DNA from: Mangrovimonas spongiae
Lineage (GTDB): Bacteria; Bacteroidota; Bacteroidia; Flavobacteriales; Flavobacteriaceae
Direction of reading: 5' to 3'
Length of the DNA: 64,000 nt
Assembly (NCBI RefSeq): GCF_003944795.1
Contig: NZ_RWBG01000001.1
Location: 310,001 to 374,000, forward strand
The translations under genes and the position numbers were made by a program. Shown piece after piece: positions 54,874-63,281 of the stretch. The notes beneath the pieces are model-generated. The model saw nothing but the letters and a program-made list of their open reading frames with translations, did not search any database and had not been told where the DNA came from. Each line of letters opens with the position of its first letter. Within the stretch, counting starts at the first letter, position 1.

Positions 54874-55755
54874 GTGAATCGAAAAAACTTTATAAAATCA
54901 TTGGCCCTAGTGCCACTAATAGGTACAACTATGAATTTAAGAGATTTAGATAAAATGACCTCAAACATGAGTAATACGGGCCAAATGCCTGTATTATTCT
55001 TAGGTCACGGAAGCCCAATGAACGCCATTGAAGAAAACGAATTTGTTGCAGGATTTAGAAGAATAGGTAAAGAAATACCAAAACCCAATGCTATTTTATG
55101 TGTTTCTGCTCATTGGGAAACTAGAGGAACGTTTGTAACAGCTATGCAAAACCCTAAAACTATTCACGATTTTGGAGGTTTCCCACAAGCGCTGTTCGAT
55201 GTGCAGTATCCAGCGCCAGGAAGCCCAGAGTTGGCCAAACAAACAAAAAACCTAATTACCCAAACAGAGGTTGGTTTGGACGACAAATGGGGGCTTGATC
55301 ACGGTGCGTGGAGTGTTATAAAGCACCTTTATCCAAACGCTAACATTCCAGTTGTACAAATGAGTATTGATTATACCAAACCAGCACGTTATCATTATGA
55401 ATTAGCAAAACAAATAAACAGTCTTCGTCAAAAAGGCGTATTAATTATTGGTAGTGGAAATATGGTGCATAACCTAAGAAGGGTAGCATGGAACAAACTA
55501 AATGAAGAATTTGCTTTTGATTGGGCAACTGAAGCCAACGAAACTATGAAAAGCCATATTTTAAGTGGTGATTTTCAGCCTTTAATTGATTTTAAATCGC
55601 AAGGAAAAGCTTTCGATTTGGCAATTCCTACACCAGAACATTATTTGCCATTGCTTTACAGCTTAGCTTTAAAAGAAGACAATGAAAAAATAACCCTATT
55701 TAACGACAAGCCTGTTGCGGGATCCTTAACAATGACCTCTTTAAAGATTGGGTAG
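54874..55755 (+). CDS. DODA-type extradiol dioxygenase (YgiD/4,5-DOPA dioxygenase family), GTG start
   Basis: A 293-residue enzyme of the LigB superfamily that would open catechol-type rings. Metal ligands fit: VLFLGHGSPMNAIE (first His), VSAHWETRG (second His), and a later His in the YHYELAKQI region or in LDHGAWSVIKHLYP. The GTG at 54874 is needed to include the N-terminus (MNRKNFIKSLALVPLIG). This is a hydrophobic, single-Arg variant of a Tat-like signal, so export is possible. If so, it would be an envelope oxygenase like its lipoprotein neighbour. Substrate unknown. Confidence 0.87.
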   Translation: MNRKNFIKSLALVPLIGTTMNLRDLDKMTSNMSNTGQMPVLFLGHGSPMNAIEENEFVAGFRRIGKEIPKPNAILCVSAHWETRGTFVTAMQNPKTIHDFGGFPQALFDVQYPAPGSPELAKQTKNLITQTEVGLDDKWGLDHGAWSVIKHLYPNANIPVVQMSIDYTKPARYHYELAKQINSLRQKGVLIIGSGNMVHNLRRVAWNKLNEEFAFDWATEANETMKSHILSGDFQPLIDFKSQGKAFDLAIPTPEHYLPLLYSLALKEDNEKITLFNDKPVAGSLTMTSLKIG

Positions 55756-55799
55756 AGTCAAAAATTTAAAATAGGGAAATTATAGTATTATGGGAAGAT

Positions 55800-56441
55800 T
55801 TATTTTCTACCAAAATCGGCAGGAATTTCTCCCCAAGCTTTAGTTTCCCATTTTACAATGGTTGTTGTATAGCTGTTTTCTTTTAGCCATTTTATGGCGC
55901 GATCAACAAGTTCAAAAACAGGTTTGTTTTTCTCGTTCCGTTCTAATTTGGTGTTACAGTTTTTTTTACGAACCCAACTTAAAGCTGTTTTGGAGTCGGT
56001 ATAAATAATTCGGTTACTCTTGTGTTGTTTTAAGAAAGCCAAGCCGTGAACAATAGCTAAAAACTCGCCAATATTGTTGGTGCCTTCTTCAAAAGGACCT
56101 TGAATAAAAAGCTGCTTTTTGGTTTTGGTGTCTACACCACGATATTCCATTTTTCCTGGATTTCCAGAAGATGCAGCATCAACAGCAATAGAATTATAAT
56201 TAGGTTGTCCTATTTTTTTGAGTTGTTCTTCTGAAAGGTCACTTTTAAAACGTTTCGATTTACCTACATAATCTTTATAGTTGCCTTTGTAGGCTTTTTT
56301 AGCCGCTTCAAAAGAAGAGAAAGACTTGTAAATAGCACCTTTAAAATCTTTTATTTGCGCTTTGCAGTCTTCCCACGATTCAAAAACACCAGTGTTATGG
56401 CCTTTCCAAACCGTGTAATATTTTTTCTTTTTCTTACTCAT
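55800..56441 (-). CDS. rnhA: Ribonuclease H1 with N-terminal viroplasmin domain
   Basis: Removes RNA from RNA/DNA hybrids. The 213-residue protein has an N-terminal caulimovirus-viroplasmin-like domain (YYTVWKGHNTGVFESWEDCK, SFSSFEAAKKAYKG), which binds duplexes. The RNase H fold follows, with NSIAVDAASSGNPGKMEYRG (first Asp), GTNNIGEFLAIVHGL (Glu), and IIYTDSKTALSWV (Asp). The final Asp is in WGEIPADFGRK. It overlaps purN by eight bases and shares its direction. Confidence 0.93.
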   Translation of the reverse strand: MSKKKKKYYTVWKGHNTGVFESWEDCKAQIKDFKGAIYKSFSSFEAAKKAYKGNYKDYVGKSKRFKSDLSEEQLKKIGQPNYNSIAVDAASSGNPGKMEYRGVDTKTKKQLFIQGPFEEGTNNIGEFLAIVHGLAFLKQHKSNRIIYTDSKTALSWVRKKNCNTKLERNEKNKPVFELVDRAIKWLKENSYTTTIVKWETKAWGEIPADFGRK

Positions 56442-57000
56442 TTAGTAATCTTTCAACAACTTTAGGAAAATGTTCCATTTCCAATGTATGTATTTTTGCT
56501 ACAACATCTTCAGCTGTGTCTAATGCTTCAACATTACATTTGGCCTGAAAAATAATAGCGCCTTCGTCGTAATTTTCGTTTACATAATGAATTGTAATCC
56601 CAGTTTCTGTTTCTTTATTAGCAACAACAGCTTCATGAACATGCATGCCGTACATACCTTTTCCACCATATTTGGGTAATAAAGCAGGATGAATATTTAC
56701 AACCTTATTAGGGAATTCGTTTAAGATATGTTGTGGAAATTTCCATAAAAACCCAGCAAGAACAATTAAATCGGGTTTTGTAGCCTTAAGAAGGTTTAAA
56801 ACATCATTTGTAGCTGTGAAAGCTGTACGATTGAATGATAAAGCGCTAGTTTTTAAGTTTTTACACCTGTCTAGTACTTTGGCATGAGGATTGTTAGTGA
56901 GAACTTGAACAACAGTAGCATCATCTCGATTTTGAAAAAACCTGATTAAATTTTCAGCATTAGAGCCGCTACCGGACGCAAAAATTACAATTCGTTTCAT
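56434..57000 (-). CDS. purN: Phosphoribosylglycinamide formyltransferase
   Basis: Transfers a formyl group from 10-formyl-THF to GAR in purine synthesis. The 188-residue protein carries IVIFASGSGSNAENLIRFF, LIVLAGFLWKFP, the catalytic Asn-x-His region VVNIHPALLPKYGGKGMYGMHVHEAV, and TGITIHYVNENYDEGAIIFQ with the catalytic Asp. The family length and motif order are standard. rnhA overlaps its end by eight bases. Divergent from acpP. Confidence 0.96.
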   Translation of the reverse strand: MKRIVIFASGSGSNAENLIRFFQNRDDATVVQVLTNNPHAKVLDRCKNLKTSALSFNRTAFTATNDVLNLLKATKPDLIVLAGFLWKFPQHILNEFPNKVVNIHPALLPKYGGKGMYGMHVHEAVVANKETETGITIHYVNENYDEGAIIFQAKCNVEALDTAEDVVAKIHTLEMEHFPKVVERLLNE

Positions 57001-57142
57001 TTATAGGTATAGTGCTATTGTTGTTGACAAAAAAAAGAATTATTATTAACAATTAAGACGCAAAATTGAAATACTTCAAAGTAATTTTAGTAAATTACAA
57101 TCACATTTTTAGGTCAAAGGTGTGTATTAAAATAAAGTTTTA

Positions 57143-57150
57143 TATTTTTG
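57143..57150 (+). promoter_or_regulatory. -7 element of acpP
   Basis: TATTTTTG, full match, 31 bases before the acpP ATG; no good TTG at the expected distance. Confidence 0.5.
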
Positions 57151-57181
57151 CGTCCTAAATTTAAACTTAAAATTAAAAATT

Positions 57182-57415
57182 ATGTCAGACATTGCATCAA
57201 GAGTAAAAGCGATTATCGTAGACAAATTAGGTGTAGATGAGAACGAAGTTGTAACTGAAGCAAGCTTCACTAACGATTTAGGAGCAGACTCATTAGACAC
57301 TGTAGAATTAATTATGGAATTCGAAAAAGAATTCGATATTCAAATCCCAGATGATCAAGCTGAGAACATTGCAACAGTTGGTCAAGCTATCTCATACATA
57401 GAAGAAGCAAAGTAA
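57182..57415 (+). CDS. acpP: Acyl carrier protein
   Basis: Carries the growing acyl chain on 4'-phosphopantetheine. The 77-residue acidic protein has the attachment Ser in [14 protein letters not shown], preceded by [13 protein letters not shown], and ends in [12 protein letters not shown]. First gene of an acpP-fabF-rnc cluster, the common fab arrangement. Confidence 0.98.
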   Translation: MSDIASRVKAIIVDKLGVDENEVVTEASFTNDLGADSLDTVELIMEFEKEFDIQIPDDQAENIATVGQAISYIEEAK

Positions 57416-57430
57416 TTCATTACGTAATTT

Positions 57431-58681
57431 ATGGAATTAAGGCGAGTTGTAGTTACTGGTTTAGGAGCACTTACACCTATAGGCAAAACCAAAGATGAAT
57501 ATTGGGAAGGCTTACTTAATGGGAAAAGTGGTGCTGCCCCTATAACATATTTTGATGCTGAAAAGTTCAAAACTAAATTCGCTTGCGAATTAAAAGACTT
57601 TAACGCTACCGACTATCTAGATAGAAAAGAAGCTCGTAAAATGGATAGGTTTACGCAGTATGCTATGGTTGCTTCAGACGAAGCTATTGCAGATGCTAAA
57701 TTAAACCTTGACGTTGTAGATAAATTACGAGTGGGTGTTATTTGGGGAGCAGGAATTGGTGGCTTGGAAACCTTCCAAAACGAGGTAATTAATTTTGCCG
57801 AAGGCGATGGAACACCAAGATTCAATCCATTTTTTATCCCTAAAATGATTGCAGATATTGCACCAGGAAACATATCCATTAAAAATGGCTTTATGGGACC
57901 TAATTACACAACCGTATCTGCATGTGCCTCATCGGCTAACGCCATGATCGATGCACTAAACTATATCCGTTTAGGGCATTGCGATGTTATAGTTACTGGT
58001 GGTAGTGAAGCTGCTGTAACCATTGCAGGAATGGGTGGTTTTAATGCTATGCATGCGCTATCTACAAGAAACGACAGTCCTGAAACCGCTTCAAGACCTT
58101 TTGATGCCACAAGAGATGGCTTTGTCTTAGGAGAAGGTGCAGGCGCTATTATTCTTGAAGATTATGAGCACGCTAAAGCAAGAGGCGCTAAAATTTATGC
58201 TGAAGTTGTTGGAGGAGGTTTATCTTCCGATGCACATCATATGACAGCACCTCACCCAGACGGTATAGGCGTTATAGCTGTAATGAAAAATTGTTTAGAA
58301 AATGCTGGCTTGAAACCCGAAGATGTAGACCACATTAATACACATGGAACTTCAACACCTTTAGGTGATGTTGCCGAATTAAAGGCTATTAAAGAAGTTT
58401 TTGGGAATCATGCTAAAGACATCAATATTAACTCAACAAAATCTATGACCGGGCACTTATTAGGTGCAGCAGGTGCAATAGAAGCTATTGCTTCCATTTT
58501 AGCTATGGAGCATGGTGTTGTGCCGCCAACTATAAATCATAGTACGGTTGATGAAAATATTGATCCAACATTAAATCTAACACTTAACAAAGCTCAGAAG
58601 AGAGACGTTAAAGTTGCTATGAGTAACACATTTGGCTTTGGTGGTCATAACGCTTGTGTGTTATTTAAAAAAATGGATTAA
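57431..58681 (+). CDS. fabF: Beta-ketoacyl-ACP synthase II
   Basis: Extends fatty acids by condensing acyl- and malonyl-ACP. The 416-residue protein has the Cys-His-His triad: TVSACASSANAM (Cys near residue 164), NTHGTSTPLGD (His near 304) and STKSMTGHLLGAAGAIEAI (His near 341). The N-terminal RRVVVTGLGALTPIG is typical. It lies 15 bases after acpP and seven before rnc. Confidence 0.97.
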   Translation: MELRRVVVTGLGALTPIGKTKDEYWEGLLNGKSGAAPITYFDAEKFKTKFACELKDFNATDYLDRKEARKMDRFTQYAMVASDEAIADAKLNLDVVDKLRVGVIWGAGIGGLETFQNEVINFAEGDGTPRFNPFFIPKMIADIAPGNISIKNGFMGPNYTTVSACASSANAMIDALNYIRLGHCDVIVTGGSEAAVTIAGMGGFNAMHALSTRNDSPETASRPFDATRDGFVLGEGAGAIILEDYEHAKARGAKIYAEVVGGGLSSDAHHMTAPHPDGIGVIAVMKNCLENAGLKPEDVDHINTHGTSTPLGDVAELKAIKEVFGNHAKDININSTKSMTGHLLGAAGAIEAIASILAMEHGVVPPTINHSTVDENIDPTLNLTLNKAQKRDVKVAMSNTFGFGGHNACVLFKKMD

Positions 58682-58688
58682 TTCCTAA

Positions 58689-59429
58689 ATGAGTTACATT
58701 AAAAACATATTTAATTCCCGTTCAGATTCTGACGGGAATTTTTTTGTTGCAGTTCGTCATATTTTAGGATTTAAGCCTAAAGCGTTACACTATTATAGAA
58801 CCGCTTTTACACATCGTTCTATGAATATTAAGGACGATAATGGAAACGCCGTTAATTATGAGCGATTAGAGTTTTTGGGCGACGCCATGTTGGGATCTGT
58901 TATAGCTTCTCATTTGTATCTTGAAGTCCCAAGTGGCGATGAAGGTTATTTAACCAAAATGCGTTCAAAAGTTGTTAGTCGCGAGCATTTAAACGAACTA
59001 GGTAAAGACCTAAAGCTTATTTCGTTGGTGGAAAGCAAAATTCCTAAAGGCCAATTTGGCGATAATATTCATGGTAATTTATTTGAAGCCTTAGTAGGTG
59101 CTATTTTCTTAGATCGTGGGTATAAATACTGCGAAAAATTTATTTATAAAAAAGTTATTATCCCTTATGTTGATATAGAAAAACTAGAAGGGAAAGTTAT
59201 TAGTTATAAGAGCTTACTTATAGAATGGTGCCAAAAAGAAAAGAAAACGTTCGATTATAACGTTTATGAAGATACTGGAAATGACGATATAAAACATTTT
59301 TCAGTTAAATTATCTATCGACGATAAAGTTGTTTCCAAGGCACGCGCAACTTCAAAAAAGAAAGCCGAAGAAAAAGCATCAAAGCGTGCTTTTTTTGTCT
59401 TCCAAAATCAAATTTCTAAAACCTTTTAA
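58689..59429 (+). CDS. rnc: Ribonuclease III
   Basis: Cleaves double-stranded RNA, including rRNA precursors. The 246-residue protein has the signature YERLEFLGDAMLGSVIASHL with the catalytic Asp and Glu, HRSMN ahead of it, and the second helix GNLFEALVGAIFLDRG. The C-terminal dsRNA-binding domain ends ATSKKKAEEKASKRAF. Third gene of acpP-fabF-rnc. Confidence 0.95.
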   Translation: MSYIKNIFNSRSDSDGNFFVAVRHILGFKPKALHYYRTAFTHRSMNIKDDNGNAVNYERLEFLGDAMLGSVIASHLYLEVPSGDEGYLTKMRSKVVSREHLNELGKDLKLISLVESKIPKGQFGDNIHGNLFEALVGAIFLDRGYKYCEKFIYKKVIIPYVDIEKLEGKVISYKSLLIEWCQKEKKTFDYNVYEDTGNDDIKHFSVKLSIDDKVVSKARATSKKKAEEKASKRAFFVFQNQISKTF

Positions 59430-59533
59430 TCTTTTTGATAAACATCGTGTTATAGCGCTTAAACTATAACGTTTTCGTTGATAAAATCACCTAAGATTAA
59501 AGAAAACATAACTTTTTTAACACTTATATATAG

Positions 59534-59541
59534 TATATTTG
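59534..59541 (+). promoter_or_regulatory. -7 element of the IPExxxVDY-pyk operon
   Basis: TATATTTG, a full match, ends 14 bases before the ATG, implying a very short leader. Confidence 0.45.
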
Positions 59542-59555
59542 ACTAACATTAAGTT

Positions 59556-60050
59556 ATGGGTATACGTAAACTACATCTGGATGTGTTTGATGAAATCGAC
59601 TATCGTTTAGTTGGTATTCACACCTCTATAGAAGATTACCGGTTAGCGTATTTGCTTAACCAAGCTTTAAACCTAAAACTTAAAAGACAAAAACACGATC
59701 TTGAATTTGGAGATGCTTCAATATTTCCCATTTTCCAATGGTACGACGATAAAAAACAAGTCACTTGGCACCTTGTTGCAAATACTTGTAAGCTAGAGCT
59801 AATACCGGGAAATCAAGAAATGGAAGACGAACAGAGTTTATTTAGTGGTAATAAAACGTATTTTAAAACAACATATTTATTGCCAGAGTATAAAAAAGTA
59901 AACTATTTGTTAAAAATTGAAGACGGCCAAGCCAATACCATGGTGGGTCAGCATTTTATAAATCAAATACAAGATATACATCATGTTATAACAGCTTATA
60001 GCATAGATGCTAGTCAACTTAAATCAAAAAACAATTTAATCTTTTATTAA
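59556..60050 (+). CDS. IPExxxVDY-family protein
   Basis: A 164-residue protein of a Bacteroidota-restricted family named for its central motif; here it appears as LLPEYKKVNYLLKIED. Other cues are FDEIDYRLVGIHTSIEDYRLAYLLNQAL, and FPIFQWYDDKKQVTWHLVAN. It always tends to sit between rnc and pyk, as here: pyk starts within its stop (TAATG overlap). The function is unknown; translation coupling to pyk is likely. Confidence 0.9.
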   Translation: MGIRKLHLDVFDEIDYRLVGIHTSIEDYRLAYLLNQALNLKLKRQKHDLEFGDASIFPIFQWYDDKKQVTWHLVANTCKLELIPGNQEMEDEQSLFSGNKTYFKTTYLLPEYKKVNYLLKIEDGQANTMVGQHFINQIQDIHHVITAYSIDASQLKSKNNLIFY

Positions 60051-61492
60051 TGCCAGAACAAAAGAAAACAAAAATAGTAGCCACATTAGGACCAGCAACA
60101 AGTAGCAAAGAGACTTTAAAGCAAATGTTGGATGAAGGAGCTAATGTGTTTCGAATTAACTTTTCGCATGCCGATTACGATGCCGTTAAGGAACGTATAA
60201 AAATGATAAGAGAGCTTAACGACGAGTATGGATATAATGCAGCTATACTTGCCGATTTGCAAGGCCCTAAACTTCGTGTAGGTATTATGAAAGGCGAGGT
60301 GATTGTTAACGAAGGAGACGAGATTATTTTTGCTACAGGAAAACGTTTTGAAGGTACCAAAGAGCGTGTTTACATGACTTACGATAATTTTCCGCAAGAT
60401 GCAAAACCTGGCGAAAAAATTCTTTTAGATGATGGTAAGTTAATTTTTGAAGTAGTTTCTACAGATAAAAAGTCGGAAGTTAAAGCGCGTGTAATTCAAG
60501 GTGGTCCTTTGCGTTCTAAAAAAGGTGTTAATTTGCCTAACACCAACATATCACAGCCAGCATTAACCGAAAAAGATATTGAAGATGCCATTTTTGCTAT
60601 TAGTCAAGATGTAGATTGGATGGCACTTTCTTTTGTACGTCATGCAGAAGATCTTATGGAGCTAGAAGCTTTAATAAGTGAACATAGCGAACACAAAATT
60701 CCTATTATAGCAAAGATAGAAAAACCAGAGGCTGTTGAGAATATAGATAAAATTGTGGCTTATTGCGATGGTTTAATGGTAGCAAGAGGCGATTTAGGTG
60801 TTGAAATCCCAGCACAAGAAGTGCCTTTAGTGCAAAAGCAATTAGTATTACGCGCCAAAAAAGCTAGAATTCCTGTTATTATTGCTACGCAAATGATGGA
60901 GACTATGATTTCTAGTTTAACACCAACCCGCGCTGAGGTTAACGATGTAGCAAACTCAGTTATGGATGGTGCCGATGCCGTGATGCTTTCTGGAGAAACA
61001 TCGGTAGGGCAATTCCCTGTTCAGGTAATTCGCCAAATGTCTAATATTATTAAAAGTGTTGAAGACTCTCATTTAATACAAGTACCACAATCGCCACCAC
61101 ATATTCGTACCAAGCGTTATATTACAAAATCGGTTTGTTATCACGCTGCCAATATGGCTAACGAAATTGATGCTAAAGTAATTTCAACGTTAACTAATAG
61201 TGGGTATACAGCCTTTCAAATTTCAGCTTGGCGACCAAAAGCACATATTTTAGTATTCACGTCTAATAAACGCATTCTTACACAGCTAAATTTACTTTGG
61301 GGCGTTCGGGCTTTTTATTACGATAAGTATGTAAGTACCGATGAAACTATTGAAGATGTAAACAAAATTGCTTGTAAAGAGAGTTTTGTAGAGGTAGGCG
61401 ATATGATTATTAGTTTAGCCGCTATGCCAATCCAGGAAAAAGGTATGGTAAACACATTACGAGTAACAGAGATTACAAGCTGTAGTTTTTAA
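60050..61492 (+). CDS. pyk: Pyruvate kinase
   Basis: Converts phosphoenolpyruvate and ADP to pyruvate and ATP. The 480-residue protein shows TKIVATLGPATSS, FRINFSHADYD, ILADLQGPKLRVG, PIIAKIEKPEAVENIDKIV, MVARGDLGVEIP (metal binding), VIIATQMMETMI, and LSGETSVGQFPV. The C-terminal allosteric domain ends TEITSCSF. It overlaps the IPExxxVDY stop by one base and is followed by a strong bidirectional terminator. Confidence 0.97.
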   Translation: MPEQKKTKIVATLGPATSSKETLKQMLDEGANVFRINFSHADYDAVKERIKMIRELNDEYGYNAAILADLQGPKLRVGIMKGEVIVNEGDEIIFATGKRFEGTKERVYMTYDNFPQDAKPGEKILLDDGKLIFEVVSTDKKSEVKARVIQGGPLRSKKGVNLPNTNISQPALTEKDIEDAIFAISQDVDWMALSFVRHAEDLMELEALISEHSEHKIPIIAKIEKPEAVENIDKIVAYCDGLMVARGDLGVEIPAQEVPLVQKQLVLRAKKARIPVIIATQMMETMISSLTPTRAEVNDVANSVMDGADAVMLSGETSVGQFPVQVIRQMSNIIKSVEDSHLIQVPQSPPHIRTKRYITKSVCYHAANMANEIDAKVISTLTNSGYTAFQISAWRPKAHILVFTSNKRILTQLNLLWGVRAFYYDKYVSTDETIEDVNKIACKESFVEVGDMIISLAAMPIQEKGMVNTLRVTEITSCSF

Positions 61493-61510
61493 AGAAAATA
61501 ACACACACTA

Positions 61511-61558
61511 AAAACAAAATGCGTTAGAGGCTTTAAATCTAACGCATTTTGTTTTTTT
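61511..61558. terminator. Bidirectional terminator between pyk and aceA
   Basis: AAAACAAAATGCGTTAGA and its exact complement (18 bp, 9-base loop) flanked by A and T runs; serves the convergent pyk and aceA transcripts. Confidence 0.9.
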
Positions 61559-61572
61559 AGTATGTATGCTTA

Positions 61573-63207
61573 TCAAGCGACGACACCTAGCGATTTATTT
61601 ACTTTTTCTAGGGTTGAATTAGATGTTTCAAATTGATTTGATGTATTTTTTTCGCCACCTGCTTTTAAAGCCTTTTCACCAGCAAAAAACGTTTTGTGGT
61701 CATCACCAAGATCCGAGCCAGCCATTCTTTGGTGTTTTACACAAGACACGCCTTTTCTAATCTCCTGCCTTTGCACACCTTTTACGTAGGCAAGCATGCC
61801 GTCTTCACCAAAATAGGTCTCTGTAAGGTTGTTCATATCAAGCGCCGTAGTGTGATAAGTTGGGAGTGTAATTAGGTGATGAAAAATTCCTGCTTCACGT
61901 GCCGCATCCTTTTGGAAGGATTTGATTTTTTGGTCAGCACGAAAACTTAATTCCGAGTTATCGTACTTCGGGTTCATTAAATCATTACGATCATAAGCTG
62001 TCATGTTTTCTCCTTCGGCCAACATTTCATCATAAGCTTGATTTCTAAAGTTTAATGTCCAGTTAAATGATGGTGAGTTGTTATAGACTAACTTGGCCTT
62101 TGGCACAACCGCTTTAACTCGATTTACCATGTGAGCTATTTGTTTAATATCTGGTGTTGGGGTTTCAATCCAAAGTAAATCGGCGCCATGTTGCAGGCTT
62201 GTAATACAGTCTAACACCACACGATCTATATTAGACCCTTCTTTAAATTTATAAAGCCCATTTTCTAATCGAATAGGGCGAGCCAATTTACCCTCTCGTT
62301 TAAGAAGCACATCATTTTCTTTTGCGTCTTTTATAGTAATTTCTTCAGCCTCTACAAACGCCAGATATTGTGACGCTAAGTCGCCAGGAGTTTGACTTAC
62401 GGGTAATTTTTGGGTTAACCCTGCACCTTCCGAATCTGTTCTGGCAACGATAATACCGTCATCTATTCCTAGCTCTAAAAAAGCATACCTAATGGCGTTT
62501 AGTTTGGCTATAAAATCTTCATGCGGCACAGTTACTTTGCCATCTTGATGGCCGCATTGTTTAGCATCTGAGACTTGGTTTTCAATTTGAATAGCACAAG
62601 CACCTGCTTGAATCATTTGTTTGGCAAGTAAATAGGTGGCTTCTTCGTTGCCAAAACCTGCATCAATATCAGCAATAATTGGGACTATATGTGTTTCAAA
62701 ATTATCAATGTCTTTTTGAACATCCTCGCCGTTGTCTAATCGTCTAAATAAATCGTTTAGCTCAATGGCATCAGCTTGGCGTAAGAAGTCATATATTTCT
62801 TTAATTAAAGCAGGAACTGCTGTTTTTTCGTGCATAGATTGATCTGGTAATGGGCCAAATTCCGAACGTAACGCGGCAACCATCCACCCAGATAAATAAA
62901 GGTATTTTTTATTAGTCGTTTTATGGTGTTTTTTGACGGCAATCATTTTTTGCTGTGCTACAAAACCATGCCAACAACCAAGGGATTGAGTATATTTTGA
63001 AGGGTTGGTATCGTATTCGGCCATATCTTTTCTCATGATAGCGGCGGTGTATTTTGCAATGTCAAGCCCTGTTTTAAAACGGTTTTGAGTGGCCATTCTG
63101 GCGGCGTTTTCTGGGTTAATAGTATTCCAGGTTTTGCCGTGCTTTTCTTTAAGAGTTTTTACTGTTTGTAATGCAGATTGGTAATTGCTTTGTGCTAAAT
63201 TTTTCAT
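61573..63207 (-). CDS. aceA: Isocitrate lyase (long type)
   Basis: Glyoxylate-shunt enzyme splitting isocitrate to succinate and glyoxylate. At 544 residues it is the longer isocitrate-lyase form, which has an insertion relative to E. coli (~434). Catalytic region: IENQVSDAKQCGHQDGK, where the canonical K-K-C-G-H reads K-Q-C-G-H. Also YLSGWMVAALRSEFGPLPDQS near the N-terminus, IIADIDAGFGNEEA with metal Asp, and YNNSPSFNWTLNF. Downstream of aceB on the same strand. Requires growth on acetyl-CoA substrates. Confidence 0.94.
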   Translation of the reverse strand: MKNLAQSNYQSALQTVKTLKEKHGKTWNTINPENAARMATQNRFKTGLDIAKYTAAIMRKDMAEYDTNPSKYTQSLGCWHGFVAQQKMIAVKKHHKTTNKKYLYLSGWMVAALRSEFGPLPDQSMHEKTAVPALIKEIYDFLRQADAIELNDLFRRLDNGEDVQKDIDNFETHIVPIIADIDAGFGNEEATYLLAKQMIQAGACAIQIENQVSDAKQCGHQDGKVTVPHEDFIAKLNAIRYAFLELGIDDGIIVARTDSEGAGLTQKLPVSQTPGDLASQYLAFVEAEEITIKDAKENDVLLKREGKLARPIRLENGLYKFKEGSNIDRVVLDCITSLQHGADLLWIETPTPDIKQIAHMVNRVKAVVPKAKLVYNNSPSFNWTLNFRNQAYDEMLAEGENMTAYDRNDLMNPKYDNSELSFRADQKIKSFQKDAAREAGIFHHLITLPTYHTTALDMNNLTETYFGEDGMLAYVKGVQRQEIRKGVSCVKHQRMAGSDLGDDHKTFFAGEKALKAGGEKNTSNQFETSNSTLEKVNKSLGVVA

Positions 63208-63242
63208 AATTTTGTAATACGTTATTTTTAATTAATAATGAG

Positions 63243-63273
63243 ATCCTGCCGATTGTTGCCGCAATCGCAGGAT
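63243..63273. other. Hairpin between aceB and aceA
   Basis: ATCCTG-C-CGATTG pairs with CAATCG-CAGGAT around a short loop, with one bulged base. The T run is on the plus strand, so it is not a usual minus-strand terminator. It may modulate aceA:aceB transcript stability; also could be a plus-strand terminator. Confidence 0.45.
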
Positions 63274-63281
63274 TGCTTTTT

